64,000 nucleotides of DNA from JAJPKK01 sp963747835 (lineage in GTDB: Bacteria; Pseudomonadota; Alphaproteobacteria; Rhizobiales; Xanthobacteraceae): positions 1,860,001 to 1,924,000 of the forward strand of contig CAVVGO010000006.1 of assembly GCA_963747835.1 (NCBI GenBank). Direction: 5' to 3'. This document shows, piece by piece, positions 16,970-26,765 of the stretch (position 1 is the first letter of the stretch; every line of letters begins with the position of its first letter). Position numbers and translations under genes: made by a program. The notes under the pieces are model-generated. The model ran no database searches and was not told where the DNA came from. It saw only the letters and a program-made list of their open reading frames with translations.

Positions 16970-17184
16970 GGTATGTAAAGGTTGCGGCTCTATACCTCAG
17001 CACTCCTGACCACACAAGGCGCGACCGGACACGTCCCGCCCATCCAGGCTCCCGGGGATGGACGATCCGATCCGGCCGCCCCGGCGCGGCGATTGACACA
17101 GTTGTCATGGCGGTTCCGGCACGGCATTGTCCGGCCCGGCACCGGCCGGTCAGGCCCAATGAGAGCCGATCGAGAGCAGAGTTC

Positions 17185-19000
<1,816 letters not shown>

Positions 19001-19012
19001 AAGCGCGCCAAA

Positions 19013-19975
19013 TTACCGCGATGCCGGCGGCCGATAGACAATATCGATCATGCCTTCAATGTCCCGCGGGGTCTTGGGCGTCTGGAGAAATTTGAACGCC
19101 AGCGCATCCGCGAGTGTGCGGTCGATCCCGCGAATCTCGCCGATCTGCAAAGCCGACTTCGGGAAGAAGTCCTCTACGGCCTTCTTGGCGATCGGGAACG
19201 ACACGTTGGCGCTGTCGGCAAAATATTGGATGGCGCGCGGATTCTCGTAGGCCCAGTCTACCGCGCGCGCGTAAACGCGCATGAAGCGGACGATGGCGTC
19301 GCGCTTCGTCTTGAGGGTGTCGGCGTGCACCAGATTGGCCCGGATGGTCTGGTCTTTCAGTTCCGTGGCATCGCGCGCCTGCGCCACGATTCGGATCCTG
19401 CCGTCCGCGAGATCCTGCAGACCGAATGGCGGCGATCCCCATCCAATATCGATCTGACCAGTCATCACCTGCGTATGGGTGGACGGGTACCCGCCGGTCG
19501 CGATCGGCTTGGCCTTTGAGCGTGCCTCCTTGAGCAGCGCCAGCAGAACGAGGTTGGAGGACGAGCCGGGCGAGGAGAATGCGATCGACTTGCCGTCGGC
19601 GTCCGAAAGATTCCGGATCGGGCTGTCCGACTTCACATACCAATAGAGTTCGTTCGCACCAGTCATTTGCGCGGAAACGACGCGGATCGGCGCTCCCTTG
19701 GTATAAGCCCCCACCAGGCCGAGCATTCCATTCGACAGGCCGATGTCGACGCTCCCCGAGATGACCGTGGCCAGTGTTTGCGCGCCGCCCTCGGTGTAGA
19801 AGGGCTCGACCTGCAGGCCGACCTCTTTGAAGAACCCTTCGCGAAGCGCGAAATCCACGAACGAACTATCCCAGAATCCCTGCTGCGAGATCGAGACTTT
19901 CAACGATTCCGCCTGGACGGCGCAACTCATCGAGGCGATCAGCGCGCCGAATACGATCCCGATTGGCCTGAACAT
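19013..19975 (-). CDS. ABC transporter substrate-binding protein, NitT/TauT (NMT1/SsuA-like) family
   Basis: A 320-residue periplasmic protein with a signal peptide (F-G-A-L-I-A-S-M-S-C-A-V-Q-A). The mature part follows the SsuA/NMT1 pattern: V-S-I-S-Q-Q-G-F-W-D-S-S as the first strand, R-E-G-F-F-K-E-V-G-L, G-G-A-Q-T-L-A-T-V-I-S-G-S-V-D-I-G-L-S, and D-G-K-S-I-A-F-S-S-P-G-S-S. These proteins bind sulfonates, nitrate, pyrimidine precursors or aromatic acids; the ligand cannot be named. No permease or ATPase gene is adjacent, so it is an orphan binding protein. ATG 19975 is preceded by GGGAGAAG. Confidence 0.88.
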   Translation of the reverse strand: MFRPIGIVFGALIASMSCAVQAESLKVSISQQGFWDSSFVDFALREGFFKEVGLQVEPFYTEGGAQTLATVISGSVDIGLSNGMLGLVGAYTKGAPIRVVSAQMTGANELYWYVKSDSPIRNLSDADGKSIAFSSPGSSSNLVLLALLKEARSKAKPIATGGYPSTHTQVMTGQIDIGWGSPPFGLQDLADGRIRIVAQARDATELKDQTIRANLVHADTLKTKRDAIVRFMRVYARAVDWAYENPRAIQYFADSANVSFPIAKKAVEDFFPKSALQIGEIRGIDRTLADALAFKFLQTPKTPRDIEGMIDIVYRPPASR

Positions 19976-20037
19976 CGTTCTTCTCCCTCGGACCATCATA
20001 ACTCCAATCGCGGAGAATTGGTCTGGTCACAGCCGGA

Positions 20038-20502
20038 TCACGGCCGCCAGCTCATCCGGTAGATCGGCGCACCGGAGCGCGGATTGACCTCCTCGCCGCT
20101 GATCGCAAAGTCCTGCTTTTCATAAAAGCGCACCGCGCGGAGATTGTCCCGGTTGACGTGCAGGTCGAGACCGGTCGGCGCGATGCGCTTGGCGGCGCCT
20201 ACAAGTTCGTAAGCAGCCGCCGAGCCCCAGGCTTCGGGGGCAACCACGAGCTGGTCGAGATAGCCGGTAAGCGGGTCGACGGTAACGAAACCGACCAGGG
20301 CGGCCGTTTCGCCGGCCCTCTCCGCCATCATGATGGTGCAGGTCGGCACCAGCTCGTCGCGCCAACGCGCCCGCCACCAGGGCAGCCGCGCCGCGAAATC
20401 GATGTCCGGATAGGCGGCCTGCCATGTCCGCCGCCACAGCTCTATCGCGGCATCCTCGTCGGCGGCGCCGTAGAGACGCAATCCGAATGGCAGCGGCTTC
20501 AC
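20038..20502 (-). CDS. GNAT family N-acetyltransferase
   Basis: A 154-residue acetyltransferase starting with GTG at 20502, overlapping the stop of the upstream OmpA-like gene as GTGA and sharing its GGAG site. The GNAT fold is indicated by an N-terminal R-L-Y-G-A-A-D-E-D-A-A strand/helix, V-G-F-V-T-V-D beta4, Y-L-D-Q-L-V-V-A-P-E-A-W-G-S-A-A-A motif A for acetyl-CoA, and a C-terminal N-L-R-A-V-R-F-Y-E-K-Q-D-F motif. Substrate unknown. Tight coupling to the MotA-like/OmpA-like pair is noteworthy. Confidence 0.85.
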   Translation of the reverse strand: MKPLPFGLRLYGAADEDAAIELWRRTWQAAYPDIDFAARLPWWRARWRDELVPTCTIMMAERAGETAALVGFVTVDPLTGYLDQLVVAPEAWGSAAAYELVGAAKRIAPTGLDLHVNRDNLRAVRFYEKQDFAISGEEVNPRSGAPIYRMSWRP

Positions 20503-21536
20503 CGCTCCGTCAGCTTCAATTCGAGCCGGCGGTTGCGGCGGAAAGCCTCCTCGGTGCGGTCGGGATCGAGCGGCTGGAATTCGCCGAAGCCGGCGGCGAC
20601 GAGCCGTTGCGGCGACACGCCTTTGGATATCAGATATTGCACCACCGAGATGGCGCGGCCGGCCGACAGCGCCCAGTTGCTGGGGAATTGCGAGCTCGCA
20701 ATCGGCCGTATGTCGGTGTGCCCGTCGACACGCAGCACCCATGGGATTTCGGCGGGAATCTGCCGGTCGAGATCGAGGAGTGCGCTCGCGAGCTTATCGA
20801 GTTCGGCCTTGCCCTCCGCGCTCAACACGGCCTGGCCCGAATCGAAGAACACCTCGGATTGGAACACGAAGCGGTCCCCCACCACCCTGACGTCCGGGCG
20901 ATTGCCAAGGATATCCCGCAGGCGGCCGAAGAAGTCCGACCGGTAGCGCGAGAGTTCCTGGACCCGCTGGGCCAGCGCCACATTGAGCTTCTGGCCGAGA
21001 TCGGCGATGCGGGTCTGCGAATCCCGGTCCTTCTTCTCGGTCGCGTCGAGCGCCTGTTCGAGCGCGCCCAGCTGGGCGCGCAGCGCGGCGATCTGCTGGT
21101 TGAGCAATTCGACCTGAGCGAGCGCCCGCGCGCTGATGGTCTTCTGGCTGTCGAGCGCCCCCGTGAGCGCGCCGAGCCGGCTCTGCGCCTCCGCGATGGC
21201 GCTTTGCGTCGGTGTCCCGCCGCCACTGTCGATGCTCGCCTTGAGGCGGTCGCGCTCGCTTTCGGCGCCCGACAGGCCCGCGCGCAGCCGCGAGATCTCA
21301 TCTTCCATGTCGACCTTGCCGGTCTTCTCAAGCGACAGCAGATCGTTGAGCTGGGCGATCTGGGCATTGAGGCGGACGAGCGCGGTGTCCTTGCCGGCGA
21401 CCTCCTGTGACAGGAAGAACTGCACCACGACGAACACGGTGAGGAGGAAGATGATGCCGAGCACGAGCGTCGACAGCGCGTCGACGAATCCGGGCCAGTA
21501 ATCGACGGTGCGCTCGCGGCGAGAGCGGCCTGCCAT
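20499..21536 (-). CDS. OmpA/MotB-like peptidoglycan-binding protein with coiled coil
   Basis: A 345-residue inner-membrane protein. One N-terminal transmembrane helix (L-S-T-L-V-L-G-I-I-F-L-L-T-V-F) follows a short basic cytoplasmic tail with the MotB-like W-P-G-F-V-D-A-L. A long periplasmic coiled coil (~60-195) follows, then an OmpA-like peptidoglycan-binding domain with V-F-F-D-S-G, D-G-H-T-D-I, L-S-A-x-R-A-x-S-V and the R-R-N-R-R-L-E motif. It is the stator-like partner of the MotA-like protein 5 bp upstream. Not flagellar by context; comparable pairs in Rhizobiales have no known function. ATG 21536 chosen by position next to the upstream gene. Confidence 0.88.
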   Translation of the reverse strand: MAGRSRRERTVDYWPGFVDALSTLVLGIIFLLTVFVVVQFFLSQEVAGKDTALVRLNAQIAQLNDLLSLEKTGKVDMEDEISRLRAGLSGAESERDRLKASIDSGGGTPTQSAIAEAQSRLGALTGALDSQKTISARALAQVELLNQQIAALRAQLGALEQALDATEKKDRDSQTRIADLGQKLNVALAQRVQELSRYRSDFFGRLRDILGNRPDVRVVGDRFVFQSEVFFDSGQAVLSAEGKAELDKLASALLDLDRQIPAEIPWVLRVDGHTDIRPIASSQFPSNWALSAGRAISVVQYLISKGVSPQRLVAAGFGEFQPLDPDRTEEAFRRNRRLELKLTER

Positions 21537-21541
21537 GACGT

Positions 21542-22546
21542 CTAATCCCTGTGTGCGGGGGCGTGCGCCAGTATTTCGAGGAGCCGCCTGATTTCGCGAT
21601 GCTGCACCGCCTGGGCGTCGACCCATTCGCGGATCAACTGCTGCTCGCTGCGCATGTGATGAACGAGGCCCTGAATCGCCTCGGCGAGATTTGCCATCGC
21701 GCCGGTCGCCCCCTTGTTGGGCCCGCCCTCCGTCATGGTATCGCGCAGCCGCTCGATCGCGGCCTGGATGTCCGCCGCCACCGTCGACGGCGCCGCGAGT
21801 GCCGGGGCATGGGCCTCGGCGCCGAGATCGCGCACCGTGGTGGCGAGCCAATCTTCGAGATCGGTATAGAATCGATTCTGCGCCTGGCTCATCTGCAGGT
21901 CGAGAAAGCCGAGCACCAGCGAACCGGAAAGCCCGAATAACGAGGACGAGAACGAAATCCCCATGCCCCCGAGCGGGGCCGCGAGGCCCTCCTTGAGGCT
22001 GTCGAACATCGCGCCGGCATCGCCGCCGACCTTGAGCCCCTCGATCACCTTGCCGACCGAGCCGACCGTTTCGATGAGGCCCCAGAACGTGCCAAGCAGG
22101 CCGAGAAACACCAGGAGCCCCGTCATATAGCGGGACATGTCACGGGCCTCGTCGAGCCGGGTCCCGATCGAGTCGAGCAGACCCTGCATGGTCTGAGACG
22201 AGATCGCCATGCGGCCAACCCGGTCGCCAAGGATCGCCGCCATCGGGGCGAGCAGCACCGGCGGCCGCTCGACGGCGAGCCCCGGGTCGGCGAGGCGGAA
22301 ACTGTTGACCCAGGCGATCTCCGGGAACAGGCGAAGGACCTGCCGGAAGGCGAGCACGATGCCGATCAGCAGGACAGCGATGATCAGGCCGTTCAAAAAC
22401 GGATTGGCGTTGAACGCCGCCAGGATCTGGCGGTTGAGGATGACGACCAGCAGCACCCCGAGCACGAGGAACACCAGCATCCGCACCAGGAAAATCCTGG
22501 GTGACGATACTTTGAAGGGATCGATATCGCGTCCTGGCCGCAGCAT
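21542..22546 (-). CDS. MotA/TolQ/ExbB-like proton channel protein
   Basis: A 334-residue membrane protein with two N-terminal transmembrane helices (M-L-V-F-L-V-L-G-V-L-L-V-V and L-N-G-L-I-I-A-V-L-L-I-G-I-V-L) and two further ones around Y-M-T-G-L-L-V-F-L-G-L-L-G-T-F-W-G-L and M-G-I-S-F-S-S-S-L-F-G-L. The latter are the conserved MotA/TolQ/ExbB proton channel helices. The C-terminus is cytoplasmic and helical. ATG at 22546, preceded by a GGA-rich site, is preferred; longer frames run to 22663. It forms an operon with the OmpA/MotB-like gene and a GNAT gene and probably energises a cell-envelope process. Confidence 0.88.
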   Translation of the reverse strand: MLRPGRDIDPFKVSSPRIFLVRMLVFLVLGVLLVVILNRQILAAFNANPFLNGLIIAVLLIGIVLAFRQVLRLFPEIAWVNSFRLADPGLAVERPPVLLAPMAAILGDRVGRMAISSQTMQGLLDSIGTRLDEARDMSRYMTGLLVFLGLLGTFWGLIETVGSVGKVIEGLKVGGDAGAMFDSLKEGLAAPLGGMGISFSSSLFGLSGSLVLGFLDLQMSQAQNRFYTDLEDWLATTVRDLGAEAHAPALAAPSTVAADIQAAIERLRDTMTEGGPNKGATGAMANLAEAIQGLVHHMRSEQQLIREWVDAQAVQHREIRRLLEILAHAPAHRD

Positions 22547-22627
22547 GGAGGTCCCGCTGAAAGCAAACGTCTCGACGCACAATATGGCACAGGTGGGACG
22601 AAATATAATACGGCGGACGTGATGCAC

Positions 22628-22699
22628 GATGCCGAAAAGCTCAGGCTTTTCGGAAAAGATCACAAAATCAACGCACCCGGGAGCACTGCACGCTTCAAC
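22628..22699. repeat. Dispersed palindromic intergenic repeat, copy B
   Basis: Starts with GATGCCGAAAAG, a CTCAGG centre and CTTTTCGG, a perfect 8-bp hairpin, followed by AAAATCAACGCACCCGGGAG. The last part is nearly identical to copy A at 16881-16969. It lies in the gap between the MotA-like gene and the inositol phosphatase gene. Confidence 0.7.
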
Positions 22700-22747
22700 T
22701 TAAAATGATGGCAGTGTGGCGATCAAGTCCCGGCGCATCACAGGAGG

Positions 22748-23542
22748 CTAAGTCCTGGCCTCCTTCAGCGCCTGAAGCAGGTCTTTGTGCAGGTACTCGT
22801 TACCGGCGATGATCTGCTTCTTGGCGAACATGCCATCCTCGCCGCCGAGGTCGGTGGCGAACCCGCCCGCTTCCCGCACCATCAGGATGCCGGCGGCCAT
22901 GTCCCATGGCGCGAGGTCCCGCTCCCAGAAGGCATCGAAGCGTCCGGCCGCCACCCAGGCAAGGTCGAGTGCCGCCGCCCCGAACCGGCGCAGGCCCGCG
23001 ACCCGTTCCTGAACGACCGCGATCTCGCCGCGGAACAGCGCCAGATCGCCGCGTCCCATGTGGGGCAGGCCGCACGCCACCACGGCTTCCGACATCCGCC
23101 GCCGCGCCGCCACCCGCAGGCGCTGGTCGTTGAGGAAGGCGCCCTTGCCGCGCTCGGCGGTGAACAATTCCTCGTTGGCGGGATTGTAGATCACGCCGGC
23201 CACGATGACGCCTTCGCGCTCCAGCCCGATCGAGATCGCGAATTGCGGAATGCCGTGGAGGAAGTTGGTGGTGCCGTCGAGCGGGTCGACGATCCAGCAA
23301 TGTGACTTGTCCTCGCCGGCCGTTCGACCCCCTTCCTCACCGAGAAAGCCGTAGCCGGGCCGTGCCTTGGTGAGCTCAGCCTGGAGGATTTCCTCGGTGC
23401 GGCGGTCGGCTGCGGTGACAAAATTGGCCGGCCCCTTCAACGAGACCTGCAGATGTTCGACTTCCCCGAAGTCGCGCTTGAGGCTGCGGCCGGCCTTGCG
23501 GGCGGCCGCCGTCATCACGTTGAGAAGGGCGGAGCGAAGCAT
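22748..23542 (-). CDS. Inositol monophosphatase family protein (SuhB-like)
   Basis: A 264-residue Mg-dependent phosphatase. The metal-binding motifs are present: G-E-E-G near residue 69, I-V-D-P-L-D-G-T-T-N-F at ~84-94 and W-D-M-A-A-G-I-L near 215. The N-terminal K-G-P-A-N-F-V-T-A-A-D is also characteristic. It would hydrolyse inositol-1-phosphate or a related sugar phosphate; SuhB-type members also influence rRNA transcription in enterobacteria. Flanked on both sides by copies of the same dispersed repeat. Confidence 0.94.
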   Translation of the reverse strand: MLRSALLNVMTAAARKAGRSLKRDFGEVEHLQVSLKGPANFVTAADRRTEEILQAELTKARPGYGFLGEEGGRTAGEDKSHCWIVDPLDGTTNFLHGIPQFAISIGLEREGVIVAGVIYNPANEELFTAERGKGAFLNDQRLRVAARRRMSEAVVACGLPHMGRGDLALFRGEIAVVQERVAGLRRFGAAALDLAWVAAGRFDAFWERDLAPWDMAAGILMVREAGGFATDLGGEDGMFAKKQIIAGNEYLHKDLLQALKEART

Positions 23543-23556
23543 GGATCACGCTGTTG

Positions 23557-23641
23557 GCGCCGATCACGAAAAGTCGCGGACTTTTCGCGCAAGATCATGC
23601 GCAAGACTAAAGAAATCCGGGCGCCGTCCAATTCAGCTGAA
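23557..23641. repeat. Dispersed palindromic intergenic repeat, copy C
   Basis: Contains CACGAAAAGTCGCGGACTTT followed by TCGCGCAAGATCATGCGCAA and a CCGGGCG block. The order CGAAAAG / GGACTTTTC / GCGCAA / CCGG matches copies A and B, with more divergence. It begins 14 bp upstream of the inositol phosphatase start, so it may overlap its promoter or 5' UTR. Confidence 0.65.
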
Positions 23642-23756
23642 ACGAAGGCGTCCGTCGTCGCCGCACGCCGGCGAGAGAGCGCGTGGTGTGCATGCCGCAG
23701 GCTTCCGCGTCAAGGTGCCGGGATGCGAGGTGTTGCAACGCCTGGGCGCCGCGCCG

Positions 23757-24833
23757 TCACGATCGCGGCGTTATGCTGGCGACCCAGGGCCGCGCCGCCC
23801 GTTCGGCCGCTGCGCGCACGTCCGGCGGCTGTTGCGACGTGTATTGATCGAGATAAGTATCGCCGTCACCGCCGGCCTTGGCGATGAGATGCCATTTGAT
23901 TGCTTCCGCCGGGTTTGCCGGTGTGCCGCCGCGGCCCATCGTCAGGATGCGGGCGAGGCGGTTCTGGGCGATCGGACTGCCGCGCAAAGCCGCCTTGCGG
24001 AACAGGGCCACGGCGCGGGCCTCGTCCTTGGTGACGCCGGTGCCGTTGAACAACGCGATGGCGTATTCGACCTCCGCGTCGGCATTTTCCGCGAGCGCCG
24101 CCGCGCCCAGCAGTCGCGCGGCTTCGGCCGGGTCCTTCTCGACGCCCTTGCCGTCCTTGTAGAGGGTCGCGAGGGCATATTCGGCTTCCGCGTTGCCGGC
24201 CTCGGCGGCAATCCGGAACAACTCCGCGGCGCGGCCGAAATCCTGCGGAAACTGGACGCCTTCGAGATAGAGCAGCCCGAGATCGTAGGCCGCGGCCGGG
24301 TGGCCGAGCTTCGCCGCCGAGGCAAACAGGCGCGCCGCGTCGGCGCGATCATGCAGGCCGGCGCGGCCGCCAATGTTGAAGATCGCGAGCGCGAACATGG
24401 CATCGCGGTCTCCGCGCTCCGCCGCAAGCCGGTACCACTCCGCCGCCTTGGTATCGTCCAGCGAAACGCCGAGGCCGTTGGCGTAGAGTTCGCCCAGCAA
24501 CGTCATGGCGCGTGCGTCGCCCTTTTCATTGACGCGCTTCGTCGCCTCCCAAAACGCGGTGAGGAAATAGCCGCGCTGAAATGCCCCGTAGGCGACGTCC
24601 GGCTCCTGGAGGTTCCGGGCCACCGGATTGACGGCGGCCGTCACCGCCGCGGGCTTCGCCGGCTTCGCGGCCGGCTGTGGTCGGTGCTGGGGCGGCGGGG
24701 TGGCCGGCTTGGTGGTGGGGGGGACTATATCGGCGGGCGCCTGAGCGCGGAGCGGCGCGCCCAACAACACGACCATGCAGCACGCGGCGACCGCGGCTGA
24801 CAATCGTCGTGCCAGAGGGCCACGCGCGGTCAT
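23757..24833 (-). CDS. Exported Sel1-repeat (TPR-like) protein
   Basis: A 358-residue protein with a signal peptide (A-A-V-A-A-C-C-M-V-V-L-L-G-A-P-L-R-A-Q-A), then a Pro/Ala/Lys-rich linker (~35-70) and a run of about six Sel1-like repeats (~90-330). The repeats show the A-x-x-x-L-G-x-x-Y-x-x-G-x-G-V pattern, for example L-L-G-E-L-Y-A-N-G-L-G-V and A-L-A-T-L-Y-K-D-G-K-G-V. Sel1 repeats mediate protein-protein contacts, here presumably in the periplasm. Its start codon overlaps the thiE stop by 4 bp (ATGA), so the two are translationally coupled although functionally unrelated in appearance. Confidence 0.87.
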   Translation of the reverse strand: MTARGPLARRLSAAVAACCMVVLLGAPLRAQAPADIVPPTTKPATPPPQHRPQPAAKPAKPAAVTAAVNPVARNLQEPDVAYGAFQRGYFLTAFWEATKRVNEKGDARAMTLLGELYANGLGVSLDDTKAAEWYRLAAERGDRDAMFALAIFNIGGRAGLHDRADAARLFASAAKLGHPAAAYDLGLLYLEGVQFPQDFGRAAELFRIAAEAGNAEAEYALATLYKDGKGVEKDPAEAARLLGAAALAENADAEVEYAIALFNGTGVTKDEARAVALFRKAALRGSPIAQNRLARILTMGRGGTPANPAEAIKWHLIAKAGGDGDTYLDQYTSQQPPDVRAAAERAARPWVASITPRS

Positions 24834-25483
24834 GCGGCCGGCTCCGTGACGGCGAGCCGCGCGGCCGCGTCGGCCGCCGCCACTTGGAATCCGCGAGGAT
24901 CGTCGAACAGGGCAGCGCCGACGGCGATGAAATCCGCCCCGGCGGCCGCCAGCGGCTCGATCTCGTCAAGCTCGGCCGCGTAGGCGACGCAAGGAATCTC
25001 GAACACCTCGGACCACCAGGATACCCGCTCGATCACGGCCTCGAACGGGGCGCGATGCCCGGTATCGTCGGGGTCGCCGAACATGACGTAATCTGCGCCC
25101 GCTTCGGCGCACACCATGGCGTCGTGGCGGCTGTGAAGACCGCCGGCACCCCCGATATGGTTGGGCTTGAGACGCGGCAATGCCGCCAGGAGGGCGTCCG
25201 GGCCGGCGAGATGTGCCCCATCGGCGCCGGCGCGGGCGACGATCTCGGGGTGCAGGCCGACCAGAAGCGCCGCGCCCGCCCCCTGGACCACCGGCGCGAT
25301 ACCCTTGACGAGGTTGATCATGGTGCGCTCGTCGGTATCGGGAAGCCGCAGCAGCACGGCCGCGACATCGAGGCCGGGCAGGGTCTTGGCAAGGCTTCCG
25401 GCCAAGTCCACGTCAGCGGGCTTGCCCACCTCCGGGGTGAGGATGTAGAGGCGCGGAGCGCTTGCGGTGCGTCGTGGGGTCAT
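24830..25483 (-). CDS. Thiamine phosphate synthase-like protein (ThiE family)
   Basis: A 217-residue TIM-barrel protein of the ThiE/TenI superfamily. Visible marks: R-L-Y-I-L-T-P as the first strand, G-A-A-L-L-V, G-A-D-G-A-H-L-A-G-P, and A-G-A-D-Y-V-M-F-G, corresponding to the phosphate-binding part. Typical ThiE motifs such as V-N-D and the S-x-H-x-x-E-x-x-A signature are weak (G-G-L-H-S-R-H-D-A-M here), so it is a divergent member that may not be the main thiamine enzyme. Related Rhizobiales genomes carry this version next to the Sel1 gene and a fructose-bisphosphate aldolase; the aldolase is not in this window. Confidence 0.75.
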   Translation of the reverse strand: MTPRRTASAPRLYILTPEVGKPADVDLAGSLAKTLPGLDVAAVLLRLPDTDERTMINLVKGIAPVVQGAGAALLVGLHPEIVARAGADGAHLAGPDALLAALPRLKPNHIGGAGGLHSRHDAMVCAEAGADYVMFGDPDDTGHRAPFEAVIERVSWWSEVFEIPCVAYAAELDEIEPLAAAGADFIAVGAALFDDPRGFQVAAADAAARLAVTEPAA

Positions 25484-25656
25484 CGGGGCGTGAATGATGC
25501 CTTATTCGGGCAAATTGGCGGCGCCGGACGGATTCCGGGAACCGAATACGTCGATATCCCTCGTGGTTCGAATAATACCGGAATGGTTAATATCCGGTGC
25601 CCGGCAACTCAAGCCAAAGCTCACACCAAGCCTATTACTCCAAGCCTTATGCCTCG

Positions 25657-26202
25657 TCAGCGGCCCCGATTGCTCTCGGGCTCAAGGTCGATCGCCAGTG
25701 CCTTCATGACGCGGTTGTGCATGATGTAGGTGCCGACCAGCACCGACAGTTCCACAATCTCTCGATCGTCGAAATGCTGCCGCACCTCGGCGAACACATC
25801 GTCCGGCACCGAAGTCGCGAGCGTCATGGCCTCCGCATACCCAAGGGCCGCGCGCTCGCGGGCGTCGAACAGGCCGCTCGCCCGCCAATCCTTCAACGCC
25901 TCGCATTCGGCGAGCGTCAGCCCCTCGGCGAGCGCCAGCCCCGGCACATGCTGGGCGATCACGTAATCGACCCCGTTGAGGTAGGCAACACGGATGATGA
26001 CGATCTCGCGCAGCCGCCCGCTGAGTACGGTCTTCCAGCGCACCGCGCCGTTATGGTCGAACCAGGTTTGCGCCAGCGCGGGGCTGTGCAGCAGCAGCTT
26101 GTAGACGTTGAGCAGGCCGCCGCGGCGGCCGGCCTTGATGGGGCCGATCACCGCGGCAAGCTCGGGATGCTCGGCCTCTTCGATCAGCGGAATGCGCGCC
26201 AT
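25657..26202 (-). CDS. Carboxymuconolactone decarboxylase (AhpD-like) family protein
   Basis: A 181-residue all-helical protein of the CMD fold. The block R-L-R-E-I-V-I-I-R-V-A-Y-L-N-G-V-D-Y-V-I-A-Q-H matches the family core of E-x-x-I-L-R-x-A-...-Y-E-W-x-x-H. The C-x-x-C pair of AhpD peroxidases is absent, so it is closer to the gamma-carboxymuconolactone decarboxylase-like branch of unknown substrate. The C-terminal F-D-D-R-E-I-V-E-L-S-V-L-V-G-x-Y also fits. Single gene; a truncated toxin-antitoxin locus follows on the other side. Confidence 0.87.
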   Translation of the reverse strand: MARIPLIEEAEHPELAAVIGPIKAGRRGGLLNVYKLLLHSPALAQTWFDHNGAVRWKTVLSGRLREIVIIRVAYLNGVDYVIAQHVPGLALAEGLTLAECEALKDWRASGLFDARERAALGYAEAMTLATSVPDDVFAEVRQHFDDREIVELSVLVGTYIMHNRVMKALAIDLEPESNRGR

Positions 26203-26347
26203 GAAATCACCGGGAAGATTGGAGTCGGATGTCTAGCAGCCCGGCCGGGTGGCGCAAGACCGTGGGTGTTCTTGCCGCGCAGATCGCGCCATGGATGGTC
26301 ATTGCCGGGAGTTCTTCGATGTGAGAAATGTAAATTGAGGTCATGCT

Positions 26348-26560
26348 ATGATTACCGTTCTGTTGAATCCCGAGATCGAACGCCGCCTGTCCGAGTTCGC
26401 CAAGCGCGCGGGACGGAGCGAGGGCGATGTTGCCCGCGAACTGATCGAGGGCAATATCGAGGACCTGGAAGACCGCTACTTGGCCGAGCACGCGATTGCC
26501 GAAGGTGGCCCTCGCCTCACCAGCGAACAGGTACGCAAAGAGCTTGGGCTGGACCATTGA
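26348..26560 (+). CDS. Antitoxin-like ribbon-helix-helix protein (RelB/CopG type)
   Basis: A 70-residue protein: strand M-I-T-V-L-L-N-P-E, helix E-R-R-L-S-E-F-A-K-R-A-G-R-S and helix V-A-R-E-L-I-E-G-N-I-E, then a C-terminal acidic tail with Y-L-A-E-H-A and L-T-S-E-Q-V-R-K-E-L-G-L. This is the plan of short RHH antitoxins paired with RelE toxins. TGAGGT precedes the ATG at good spacing. The partner toxin just downstream is truncated, so this antitoxin is probably orphaned. Confidence 0.75.
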   Translation: MITVLLNPEIERRLSEFAKRAGRSEGDVARELIEGNIEDLEDRYLAEHAIAEGGPRLTSEQVRKELGLDH

Positions 26561-26640
26561 ATATAGCGCTTCTGCGCTGCGTCATCTTAAAAAGATCGAT
26601 CGCAAGCAATCGGCCATCGCAGCACGATTTACGACTGATG
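26544..26640 (+). pseudogene. Truncated RelE-family toxin remnant
   Basis: In the frame opened by TTG at 26544, overlapping the antitoxin by 17 bp, the peptide reads G-W-T-I-E-Y-S-A-S-A-L-R-H-L-K-K-I-D, which is the standard start of a RelE-type toxin. After about 30 residues similarity is lost and the C-terminal strands with the catalytic Arg/Lys/Tyr residues are missing. The frame itself stays open to 26750 but the later residues do not resemble RelE. Best read as a toxin that lost its 3' two thirds. Confidence 0.65.
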
Positions 26641-26765
26641 CTATTTCGGTGCAGGCGGGCGGCACCGACGGGACCAATCCGTACAGCGCCGCCTCTTGTG
26701 CGCGTGCCGCCGCCACGCCGTCCCGATCTCGACCTCGGCTCCCCGCTTAATTCCGCTCCAGTCTG

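Noticed and set aside
23367..24800. Plus-strand open frame of 477 codons
   Set aside because: Antisense to the Sel1-repeat and phosphatase genes, no ribosome site or recognisable motif.
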